A stretch of 59,428 nucleotides of DNA, from positions 1 to 59,428 of the forward strand of contig NZ_SMJX01000011.1 in assembly GCF_004348535.1 (NCBI RefSeq). Direction: 5' to 3'. The notes under the pieces are model-generated. The model worked only from the letters and a program-made list of their open reading frames with translations. It was not told where the DNA came from and made no database searches. Position 1 is the stretch's first letter, and every line of letters begins with the position of its first letter. This document shows, piece by piece, positions 13,487 to 20,124 of this stretch. Origin of the DNA: Actinomadura sp. KC216 (GTDB lineage Bacteria; Actinomycetota; Actinomycetes; Streptosporangiales; Streptosporangiaceae). The position numbers were made by a program, and so were the translations under genes.

Positions 13487-13553
13487 CGTGGCGCTCTGCG
13501 CCGACGACGAGGTGTTTGTCACGCCATAGTGGCTGACTAGAAAGGGAGATGTG

Positions 13554-13820
13554 GTGTCCACCTACACGCGCAGTGATGGTAAGAAGATGCTCGGGTTTTT
13601 CCCGATCGAAGCTCAGCTCGTCCAGGAAGCAATCTCCGATGCTGAAGAGAGCCTCCGAGAGGCCCGGAATTACTTCAGTGGCGAAGACACCGTGGTTGAC
13701 AGTCTTGAGGGCGAGCTGCTGAACGCCCTCAAGCATCTAGAGCGGGCCCTACGCGTGGTTGCGATCGTTGACGAGCGCGCCCGGATCGTCAGCGTCGAGC
13801 TAAGTGAAGAGGAGTTCTGA
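13554..13820 (+). CDS. Hypothetical helical protein
   Basis: 88 aa from GTG 13554, spaced properly from AAAGGGAG; GTG 13551 is an alternative. The long central helix has coiled-coil character (ISDAEESLREARNYF, LNALKHLERALRVV). Stop overlaps the next ATG. Confidence 0.6.
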   Translation: MSTYTRSDGKKMLGFFPIEAQLVQEAISDAEESLREARNYFSGEDTVVDSLEGELLNALKHLERALRVVAIVDERARIVSVELSEEEF

Positions 13821-14074
13821 TGAACACCAACATAAAAATTGCCGCTGTCCTGGTCCTCGTGGCGGTGCTGCTGATCGGCGCTTCCGCCGTGGCATGTAGC
13901 TCGGCCGGCGGATCCGGTGGCGGGGGTGGCATCGAGCTTGAGATCGACACCGATCGGCACAAGACGAAGCGTCCTCGGACGACTAAGGCTCCGCGTGTGA
14001 ACAAACCGACCCACAAGGCCCCGACGACCACGAAGGCGCCCTCTAACAAGGCGCCTGCTTCCACCAAGAAGTAG
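13820..14074 (+). CDS. Predicted lipoprotein with Thr/Lys/Pro-rich tail
   Basis: 84 aa. Hydrophobic N-terminal segment with a lipobox (ASAVAC, Cys26), then Gly-rich and TTKAP-type repeats. It should be exported and anchored, with an extended surface tail. Overlaps the previous stop. A role at the cell surface during infection is likely; no family recognised. Confidence 0.65.
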   Translation: MNTNIKIAAVLVLVAVLLIGASAVACSSAGGSGGGGGIELEIDTDRHKTKRPRTTKAPRVNKPTHKAPTTTKAPSNKAPASTKK

Positions 14075-14093
14075 CAGGTACTGATTCGGTCTG

Positions 14094-14117
14094 GGCCGGT
14101 CCTTCGGGACCGGCCTT
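14094..14117 (+). terminator. Intrinsic terminator
   Basis: Nine-bp stem (14094-14102 with 14107-14115), TTCG loop, followed by TTAT. Confidence 0.8.
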
Positions 14118-14155
14118 ATCCGTGTCCGTATCCGTGGATTTGGAGGAGAGGAGAT

Positions 14156-15430
14156 ATGGCCGAGAAGAAGACTCCAGTAGTCAGCGAAGTAGCCTTTGAC
14201 AACGTCTTCGGCAAGATGGCCGATGAGCTGGATCCGCACTGCGAAGGCGCAAAGATCGGCGTGATGCTGACTTTGATGTCAGCCTTCAGTGGTTACATCG
14301 GCCCTGATATTCGGGTGAAGATGGGCAGCGGGACCGCGCCCATGTCTATCTGGGCCGTTCTCGTGGGGGAGTCCGGCACAGGCCGGAAGGGCGCCACGGC
14401 TCGGGTAGCGATGCCCATCGTCCGTCGAGCCTTCAACAAGTGGGCGACTACCAGCATCGTTGATGAGGGTGTTCCGGCAACCGCCCTCGGCCTCCTGGCC
14501 GAGCTGGCGGACCGAGACGGGGCTTCCTGCTTCTTCCTGGAGGAAGAGGGAGACGACTTCGTTGGGGCGACCAAGAACAGCCGGAAACTTGGTCCCATGT
14601 TCCGGAAGGTCTGGGACGGCAGCCCGATCGGGCACAAGACAGCGAAGACGAACGTCCGTGTCGATGAGCCTCACATTGGCTTTGTGCTGCACGTCCAGCC
14701 GGACAACTGGGCTGCGATCACTGGCACCCTGAACGCGAGTGGTGGCACGTTCAACCGCTTCTTGCTCGTCTGGGTTGAGCAGTCGAAGACGGTGGACCTC
14801 TACCGGAGCGACGAGGAGGAGGCCGCTTACGCGGCGACTCAGAAGACTCTAGCCGATCGCCTTCGAGAGATGGGAACCCACGCCGCAAACCTCGGTAGGG
14901 ATGACCCGATAGACGTGACTCCGGATGTCGCCCGGCGCATCAAGGAATGGCACCGGCCTAAGTGCGAGGACCTGACCAAGGGCAACAAGGTCCTCGCCAA
15001 CATGTCCGAGAGAGCGCTTGCCTACATGGTTCGGCTCGCTGGCCTGATGGCCGTCGCCGATGGTCGGGACCAAGTCAGCATTGCCGATCTGGACAGCGCC
15101 CTTGCGATCGTCACCTACTCCGTGGATTCCGTTCGATACATCCTGCCGGAAACGGGAGGCGAGAGTCTCCGTCAGAAGATCCTCTACGTACTGGACGAAG
15201 CGCGGAACGAGAACGGCGAACCACAACCCGTTTCTCGGTCACAGTTGTGGGAGGAAATCGGCAAGCACATCAAGGCCGAGACGATAGAGAACGAGGCTGA
15301 GAAGTGCCCCAATATTCGCATGTGGAAGGGCAAATCCACAGGCGGGAGACCCCCTTTGTATATGCAGATCATTGACGACTTCGAGGAAGTCGAAGAGGCA
15401 GAGGAGGATTTGGTTTGCTCCGCTGTCTGA
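14156..15430 (+). CDS. DUF3987-like ATPase (primase/helicase-associated)
   Basis: 424 aa, ATG behind GAGGAGAGGAGAT. Near residue 70 it has a modified P-loop GESGTGRKGAT, and further on FFLEEEGDD, HIGFVLHVQPDN and a GGTFNRFL segment, which I recognise from the DUF3987/YfjI family. Members carry a degenerate replicative-helicase-like ATPase and occur in phages and plasmids, often near primases. The C-terminal 90 residues look like a winged helix (SRSQLWEEIGKHIK). It lies far from the replication genes at 42-54 kb, so it may serve another step such as host takeover or an alternative replication mode. Confidence 0.75.
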   Translation: MAEKKTPVVSEVAFDNVFGKMADELDPHCEGAKIGVMLTLMSAFSGYIGPDIRVKMGSGTAPMSIWAVLVGESGTGRKGATARVAMPIVRRAFNKWATTSIVDEGVPATALGLLAELADRDGASCFFLEEEGDDFVGATKNSRKLGPMFRKVWDGSPIGHKTAKTNVRVDEPHIGFVLHVQPDNWAAITGTLNASGGTFNRFLLVWVEQSKTVDLYRSDEEEAAYAATQKTLADRLREMGTHAANLGRDDPIDVTPDVARRIKEWHRPKCEDLTKGNKVLANMSERALAYMVRLAGLMAVADGRDQVSIADLDSALAIVTYSVDSVRYILPETGGESLRQKILYVLDEARNENGEPQPVSRSQLWEEIGKHIKAETIENEAEKCPNIRMWKGKSTGGRPPLYMQIIDDFEEVEEAEEDLVCSAV

Positions 15431-16155
15431 CTCCGAAGTGCCGGACCGAACTCCCGTGGTCGGGTAAGGGCAGGAAGCCGAAGTACTGCCAGGTTCACAA
15501 GGCCACCAACGCCAGGAAGAAGAACACCCAGAGGAAGAGGAGGGTAGACAGACACAAGAAGGGACGGGCGGCGTCGCGCTTCGGCGAGCTGTGGCTAACG
15601 GATGGCAAGCCCATCCGCCGGGAGGCGTCCCAAGTCTGGGGAGCCACGGGTGAGAGCGACGATGACGTTTTCAACCGTTCCGGTGTCTTCCACAAGACAG
15701 GCCCTGACGGGCTCCCAGGGCTCGGACATTCGATTCCCACAACGGATGAGTACGGAGATGTCCGGTGGGCTCTTTCGGAGCTTCAGAGGCTCTCTGAGGG
15801 CCATGTGGAGATGGACGAGAGCGGGCTGATCCCCGAGGGTACCGACCCTCGCCTCCTGGAGGCTCGGGAGTGGCTGAAGGCCAACCCCGGATGGTGGAAG
15901 TTCGAGTCCGACGACGAAGGCCGGCCGAAGGGTTCACCGGCCGACGAGCACACCCACTTTTCGAAGGACATCCGGGAGACCGCCATGGTTCATGGCGGGA
16001 GCTACACCGATTCCCCGGACGAGTCCACGAGGAACGACAGGTGCTCGTTCTGCTGGAGCTGGAACCCGCTGATCGTTTTCGACGAGTTCTGTTCCGCGGA
16101 GTGCGCATTCGACTACATCACAACATTCGGTATGGATGGGAGACGGCATGGCTGA
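15415..16155 (+). CDS. Protein with two zinc-binding ends
   Basis: 246 aa from TTG 15415 behind GAGGAGG. The N-terminus has Cys-x4-Cys and later Cys-x2-His (CLTPKCRTEL, YCQVHK) followed by a very basic stretch; the C-terminus has CSFCWSWNP and EFCSAEC, resembling a treble-clef zinc ribbon. The middle is acidic. Nucleic-acid binding is likely. It overlaps the DUF3987 gene by 16 bases, so the two are co-expressed. Confidence 0.65.
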   Translation: MLRCLTPKCRTELPWSGKGRKPKYCQVHKATNARKKNTQRKRRVDRHKKGRAASRFGELWLTDGKPIRREASQVWGATGESDDDVFNRSGVFHKTGPDGLPGLGHSIPTTDEYGDVRWALSELQRLSEGHVEMDESGLIPEGTDPRLLEAREWLKANPGWWKFESDDEGRPKGSPADEHTHFSKDIRETAMVHGGSYTDSPDESTRNDRCSFCWSWNPLIVFDEFCSAECAFDYITTFGMDGRRHG

Positions 16156-16384
16156 CAACGCAACGCCCGGTGACTTTTTCGTCGATTGGGGGGACCTGGA
16201 CAACCCTCGGATTCGGCTCAAGGAAGAGGCTCCTCCGGGGAGCTTTGACAGGAGGTATGGCTACACCTTCCCGTGGTGCAAGGCGGTCATCAAAAAGCAC
16301 GCGCAGGAAAGGATAGATCATTGGACCAAGGTGAAGCGGGCCACCCAGGCGCTTCGAGTGAAGGACGTCAAGGGGGACGCCTAA
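16148..16384 (+). CDS. Hypothetical protein
   Basis: 78 aa, ATG 16148 after GGGAGACGGC. Aromatic N-terminal half (FFVDWGDLDNPRIRL), basic helical C-terminus. No known family. The next gene starts directly after its TAA. Confidence 0.6.
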   Translation: MADNATPGDFFVDWGDLDNPRIRLKEEAPPGSFDRRYGYTFPWCKAVIKKHAQERIDHWTKVKRATQALRVKDVKGDA

Positions 16385-16840
16385 GTGATCCCCCGGGATC
16401 CGTGGGCAAGGGTCCCCGAGGATGAACGCGTCCGCCTGGTGGTGGTTGTCGGGTGTAGTCGGGCCAAGCGGGACAGGCCGGCTGATGCCGGGGAGCTGTA
16501 TACCGGCAGCTTCCACAAGCTGTGCATGGAGACGGCTAGGAGCCTACGGCCTGACAGGCTGTTCGTTCTGTCTGCCCGATACGGCCTGGTCGGACCAGGC
16601 CACCCCATGAGGCCCTACGACACCAGGATCGGGGATCCGGACCAGGTGAAGCCTGCTCGCCTGGTGCGACAGGCCAAGATGATGGGCTGCTGGCAGTCGG
16701 ACCTGACGATCGTCCTCGCGGGCCGTGAGTACGTCGAGCTGGCGCGCAAGGTTTGGCCTGACGCGGTCGCTCCTCTGGAGGGAGCGAGAGGGATCGCAGC
16801 GATGCGACGGATCCTTGCGGAAATCCGAGATAGGAAATAG
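16385..16840 (+). CDS. DUF6884-like protein
   Basis: 151 aa from GTG 16385. VVVGCSRAKRDRPADAGELYTGS, FVLSARYGLV and PYDTRIGD are motifs of DUF6884, a family with a YaaA-like flavour found in phages and defence islands. The conserved Cys and Lys of GCSRAK and the Tyr of ELYTGS may be active-site residues. The reaction is not known to me. It ends the operon with the zinc protein, before a terminator. Confidence 0.7.
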   Translation: MIPRDPWARVPEDERVRLVVVVGCSRAKRDRPADAGELYTGSFHKLCMETARSLRPDRLFVLSARYGLVGPGHPMRPYDTRIGDPDQVKPARLVRQAKMMGCWQSDLTIVLAGREYVELARKVWPDAVAPLEGARGIAAMRRILAEIRDRK

Positions 16841-16854
16841 CCCCATTCTGTGAC

Positions 16855-16878
16855 GCCGGTCTTCGGACCGGCTTTTTT
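16855..16878 (+). terminator. Strong intrinsic terminator
   Basis: Seven-bp stem (16855-16861 with 16866-16872), TTCG loop and six T. Confidence 0.9.
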
Positions 16879-16901
16879 CATGCCAAATTGGAGGAGGAAC
16901 T

Positions 16902-17447
16902 ATGGACGTCGCCGAGGTGATGGATTCGATCGAGTCTTCGCTGACGGGCCTTTTCAGCCAGATGGAGATCGCCGAGGAGGAAATTGAGCTGGCGCAGAAG
17001 CGCCACGGTGAACCGCTGCTGCTCCGGGACACTGATGGACGGCCGGTCAACATGGACGAGATGGGTCCGATCTGGCATTCGTTCCGACTACTGGGCCCCG
17101 ATCCAGACCGCGGATTTCCGGAACGGATGGAAACCGAGCTGCTCTACCGGCAGCACTGCGCCGAGCTGCTGGATCGCGTGGCCGAAGGGTTGGACACTCG
17201 CGCCGCCACGGGGGCGGAGCTGGTCATTGCGTTGTCGGAGGCGAGCATGGTGGCTCCGCTGACCAGCTCGGGCGCGGGGCTCTACCTGAAGCTGATGACG
17301 CGCTACTTCCCCGAGACGCTCGGGGCTTCCTTCGAGGAGGTCGGCCTGGAGGTGAAGGACTACCAGAAGCTCCACGGTCAGCAGATGGAGCAGGACGAGC
17401 TGTTCCTGAGGAAGAAGCTCCGTCAGGACTGGCGGGTGCAGAAGTGA
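16902..17447 (+). CDS. Hypothetical protein
   Basis: 181 aa, ATG behind GGAGGAGGA. Acidic and helical, with a possible coiled coil at 15-40 and no catalytic motif that I recognise. It overlaps the following gene by four bases. Confidence 0.7.
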   Translation: MDVAEVMDSIESSLTGLFSQMEIAEEEIELAQKRHGEPLLLRDTDGRPVNMDEMGPIWHSFRLLGPDPDRGFPERMETELLYRQHCAELLDRVAEGLDTRAATGAELVIALSEASMVAPLTSSGAGLYLKLMTRYFPETLGASFEEVGLEVKDYQKLHGQQMEQDELFLRKKLRQDWRVQK

Positions 17448-17647
17448 GCGACGAAAGCCCGCCCGACCTCGTCAAGAGCAGGGCACCCACAGTGTGGGAT
17501 GTGGTTCGATGGCCTGAGTACTACATCAGCGGGCCTGGACGACAGCAGGCCGGGGAGACGCGGTGCGATCATGGGTACAAGCTCACGGACTCCTGCCCCG
17601 GCTGTGACGTGGACAAGGAAGACCTCCGGGAGAAGCTGAACAAGTAA
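17444..17647 (+). CDS. Small putative zinc-binding protein
   Basis: 67 aa from GTG 17444. RCDHGYKLTDSCPGC holds Cys-x-His..Cys-x2-Cys, a likely metal site. The N-terminus (VWDVVRWPEYYISGP) is aromatic. Co-translated with the upstream gene. Function unknown. Confidence 0.65.
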   Translation: MSDESPPDLVKSRAPTVWDVVRWPEYYISGPGRQQAGETRCDHGYKLTDSCPGCDVDKEDLREKLNK

Positions 17648-17665
17648 TCCGTAAACGACGAAACC

Positions 17666-17698
17666 GCCCCTAGCCAACATGGGCTAGGGGCTTTGTTT
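17666..17698 (+). terminator. Intrinsic terminator
   Basis: Ten-bp stem (17666-17675 with 17682-17691), six-base loop, then TTTGTTTT. Confidence 0.9.
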
Positions 17699-17721
17699 TA
17701 GAAACTAAAGGGAGAAACAGG

Positions 17722-18051
17722 ATGGCTACTGAGATCAAGACGCTTCTGCTCGACGACATTGACGGCTCCGAGGCCAAGGAGACGATCACCTTCAGCTTGG
17801 ACGGGGAAAGTTTCGAGATCGACCTGAACGACAAGAACGCGGCGAAGCTGCGTAAGGCCCTGCACCCCTTCATGGAGAAGGGACGTCGGCAGAAGGCCAC
17901 CAGGCGACCGGCTGGGACGAGCAAGCCCGACGCCAGTCGGGAGCGGAACCAGGAGATTCGGCAGTGGGCGAAGGACAAGGGGATTAAGGTAAACGAGCGG
18001 GGCCGGATCCCGATCCACATCGTGCAGCGCTACGAGGCCGCGAACTCCTGA
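17722..18051 (+). CDS. lsr2: Lsr2 family nucleoid-associated protein
   Basis: 109 aa, ATG behind AAAGGGAGAAACAGG. The N-terminal dimerisation domain (TLLLDDIDGSEAKETITFSL, about 8-58), a basic linker and a C-terminal DNA-binding domain with IRQWAKDKGIKV and the AT-hook-like RGRIP (93-97) are all present, at full length for the family. Lsr2 is the H-NS analogue of actinomycetes and silences AT-rich foreign DNA. Phage copies are known and may compete with or replace the host protein to relieve silencing, or silence phage genes in the prophage. It has its own terminator-bounded unit near the end of the early block. Confidence 0.93.
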   Translation: MATEIKTLLLDDIDGSEAKETITFSLDGESFEIDLNDKNAAKLRKALHPFMEKGRRQKATRRPAGTSKPDASRERNQEIRQWAKDKGIKVNERGRIPIHIVQRYEAANS

Positions 18052-18063
18052 GGAGGAAGACCG

Positions 18064-18189
18064 TTGGATCGATCATCGCTACGCGATCAAGTCCAGCGAG
18101 CCGTCGATGCCAGCGATGGTGAGTACGGCATCGACAGCTTGGACCACGACGAGTTCTGGACAATCGTGTTCGACCACAGCATCGATTGA
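18064..18189 (+). CDS. Small acidic protein
   Basis: 41 aa from TTG 18064, behind GAGGAGGAAG, directly after lsr2. Acidic and helical; product starts MDRSSLRDQVQ. No known family; might act with Lsr2, which is conjecture. Confidence 0.5.
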   Translation: MDRSSLRDQVQRAVDASDGEYGIDSLDHDEFWTIVFDHSID

Positions 18190-18196
18190 GGGTGCC

Positions 18197-18388
18197 ATGA
18201 GTACACACGAGATCAGTCACCTCGACACCATTGAGATCGTTCTCCCGCGAGAGACCGGTCACGCGACCGTCCGAGTCACGGGTAGCGGGGAGATCCTCAT
18301 CAACGTCATCGATGACGACGGGAACGAGAAGGGCTTCTTCGCCAAGATCGACGACATCGTGAAGTCTCCCGAGGAGTTGGGCGCCTAG
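18197..18388 (+). CDS. Hypothetical protein
   Basis: 63 aa, ATG after GAGGGTGCC. Beta-rich (IEIVLPRETGHATVRVTG), no membrane segment. Last gene of the rightward early block; a strong terminator separates it from the convergent lysis genes. Confidence 0.6.
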   Translation: MSTHEISHLDTIEIVLPRETGHATVRVTGSGEILINVIDDDGNEKGFFAKIDDIVKSPEELGA

Positions 18389-18406
18389 TCCAGAAACGAG
18401 AAAAGC

Positions 18407-18434
18407 GGGGCACCCCTTCGGGGGTGCCCCTTTC
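18407..18434. terminator. Terminator between convergent early and lysis operons
   Basis: Ten-bp stem (18407-18416 with 18421-18430), TTCG loop, TTTCTC tail on the plus strand and GAAAAGC/CTTTTC on the other side, so it may stop both strands. Confidence 0.85.
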
Positions 18435-18501
18435 TCTTAGTTCCTATTTCCCACTGAAGTAGTAGGAAATCACAAGAACCCGCGCCGGATTTTCGACGGG
18501 A

Positions 18502-18762
18502 TTACAGCTTGTCCTTCACGTAGGCCACAACCGTTCCGACCACGGCCAGGCGGAGAGTCTCCATCAGGCTCGGTAGGTCGAACTCGCCCTCGACGGGCAC
18601 GGTCACGAGGACTGTCGCCACAGTCGAGAACACGGCAGCGAGCAGACCAACGGCAAGGGCGATACCTACACGCTTCACGCGGGACACCGACTCGGAAGTC
18701 AGCTCCCCATCGTCCAGGACGTCGAAGGCGACGTCCTTAGCAGTGTCCTTCAGTTCACTCAT
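18502..18762 (-). CDS. Holin-like membrane protein
   Basis: 86 aa. Charged N-terminus (MSELKDTAKDV), two hydrophobic segments (about 32-54 and 68-82) and a Lys-Asp-Lys tail, the usual build of a small phage holin. Last gene of the leftward late operon, following the endolysin and a small membrane protein. Holins open the membrane to release the endolysin. Confidence 0.7.
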   Translation of the reverse strand: MSELKDTAKDVAFDVLDDGELTSESVSRVKRVGIALAVGLLAAVFSTVATVLVTVPVEGEFDLPSLMETLRLAVVGTVVAYVKDKL

Positions 18763-18889
18763 TCGGACTCCTCAGATTGAGATAGATCACGTCAGGCCGG
18801 GCGTCCCACACGAGGACGCATGGGACGCCAAGCAGCAAAAGCAAGATGACGGTGACGAGGATCGGATGCGCCTTCAGTAGGCGCATCAT
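18755..18889 (-). CDS. Small lysis-cassette membrane protein
   Basis: 44 aa, ATG overlapping the endolysin stop and TGA overlapping the holin start region, so it is locked into the cassette by coupling. One transmembrane helix (residues about 10-27, LVTVILLLLLGVPCVLVW). It could be a second holin, an antiholin or a pinholin. Confidence 0.6.
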   Translation of the reverse strand: MMRLLKAHPILVTVILLLLLGVPCVLVWDARPDVIYLNLRSPNE

Positions 18890-19647
18890 GTGACCGGCGA
18901 CTCCCATGTGGCACGCCAGGTGTTCGGGCCAACGATGCCGTCAACCGACAGACCCTTCTCGGCCTGGAAGCGACGACACACGGTCTTCGAGGCAGGGCCG
19001 TACCAACCGTCAACGGCGATGTCCCAACCGCGGTCCTTCATCCGCTGCTGCCACTTACGGCACGTCTCCGTCTTACGAAGAGGCGGGTACTGGAGCATCG
19101 GGCCGGGGAAGGCGGGAGCCTTCTCGGTCTTCGGCTTGGGCTTCGGGGTAGCGGGCTTGCTGGGTGCAGGGGTATCCAGCTCCCAGTCGGGACGGCCGTA
19201 GCCGGCCACTGTGGAGGCGTCGCGGACACGACGCTTCACAGCGTCGGAAGTGTTGGCCTCAATGGTCTGGATTCGGCCATCGCCGAGAACCTTCTCAATG
19301 ATTCCAACGTGGTCGATGGCACCAACGGAGTTGGTTGCTCCCCAGTCAAAGAAGACGATGTCGCCGGGCTTCGCCTTCTTCAGGTTGGCGACCGTTCCTG
19401 TGTACCAGCGCTTGGCCTTCTGGAAGTCCTGCGCGTGCCAAACCGTGTAGGCGCGATCTCCGCCTGGGAGGACGGCCGAGGCGTTGCCGCTGTGCCGGGC
19501 CCAGTAGGTGATGGCCATGTCGCACCACGCAGCGCGCAGGAACGCGTCCCCGTGGCGGTTGGCGTATTCCTTAGTGATCTTGTTTGGACGGCCCGAGAGA
19601 CCGATGTCGGCACGAGCCACCTTGAGCAGGTCGGTTGGACCAGCCAT
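18886..19647 (-). CDS. Endolysin: CHAP domain plus peptidoglycan-binding domain
   Basis: 253 aa. Residues 1-150 form a CHAP-type cysteine hydrolase with Cys42 (AAWCDMA), His113 (IDHVGII) and Glu130 (TIEANTS) as likely catalytic triad. A Pro/Lys-rich linker (about 158-185) leads to a PG_binding_1 domain with DGWYGPASKTVCRRFQ and DGIVGPNTWRA. No signal peptide, so it depends on a holin. It cleaves cell-wall peptide or amide bonds at the end of infection. Confidence 0.9.
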   Translation of the reverse strand: MAGPTDLLKVARADIGLSGRPNKITKEYANRHGDAFLRAAWCDMAITYWARHSGNASAVLPGGDRAYTVWHAQDFQKAKRWYTGTVANLKKAKPGDIVFFDWGATNSVGAIDHVGIIEKVLGDGRIQTIEANTSDAVKRRVRDASTVAGYGRPDWELDTPAPSKPATPKPKPKTEKAPAFPGPMLQYPPLRKTETCRKWQQRMKDRGWDIAVDGWYGPASKTVCRRFQAEKGLSVDGIVGPNTWRATWESPVT

Positions 19648-19781
19648 CAGCTTCCCACCCCTCGGAAGAAACCGTTCTCGTCCGGAATGCCGTACAGCTC
19701 CCGGAGAACCTCCTCTTCGTTCTCGACGGTGCGATCAGCACCGTTCTTTGGCTCCACAGGGAGCCCTTCGTTTTCGGCCAT
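19647..19781 (-). CDS. Small acidic late protein
   Basis: 44 aa, ATG behind GAGGAGGCCAA, with its TGA overlapping the endolysin ATG. Acidic; the ending LYGIPDENGFFRG is a pattern I have seen in short genes near actinophage lysins. Function unknown. Confidence 0.6.
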   Translation of the reverse strand: MAENEGLPVEPKNGADRTVENEEEVLRELYGIPDENGFFRGVGS

Positions 19782-19790
19782 TTGGCCTCC

Positions 19791-20057
19791 TCACTTCACG
19801 AATGTCTGCGCTACGAAAAGGGCGACGGCGACCACCGCCGCGATAAGGGCGGAGGTCACGTTTGGCGAGACCTTGTCTTGCTTGTCCTTCTCAATCGCCC
19901 GGATGCGGATCTCGTGATCCGCCTGCTCTTCCCGGGTATCCGCTAGGAGTGTGGCGATTTCCGCGAGCTTCTCCGCAACCTTGCTTAGCTGCCTATTCGT
20001 TTCGATCTGCTGCTCGTAGAACTTCTCTTGGAGAGCAGAGAACTTGTCCTCTGTCAA
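19791..20057 (-). CDS. Coiled-coil membrane protein, possible holin or hemolysin-XhlA-like
   Basis: 88 aa from TTG 20057 behind AAGGA. A long coiled coil (about 5-60, with NRQLSKVAEKLAEIATLL) precedes one C-terminal transmembrane helix (about 67-85), the topology of XhlA-type lysis proteins. It starts the lysis operon just after the tail-gene terminator. Confidence 0.65.
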   Translation of the reverse strand: MTEDKFSALQEKFYEQQIETNRQLSKVAEKLAEIATLLADTREEQADHEIRIRAIEKDKQDKVSPNVTSALIAAVVAVALFVAQTFVK

Positions 20058-20073
20058 CGGAATCCTTGGGCGT

Positions 20074-20109
20074 GAAAAGGCCGCCCTTCTTCTCTGAGGA
20101 AGGGCGGCC
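20074..20109 (-). terminator. Terminator between tail and lysis genes
   Basis: Eleven-bp stem (20079-20089 with 20099-20109); on the minus strand it is followed by TTTTC. It would limit lysis gene expression unless read through. Confidence 0.85.
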
Positions 20110-20124
20110 GTTGAGACTTGGTTC

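Noticed and set aside
13479..13529. 16-codon frame after the gene at 13235
   Set aside because: Too short and without conserved features; probably chance.
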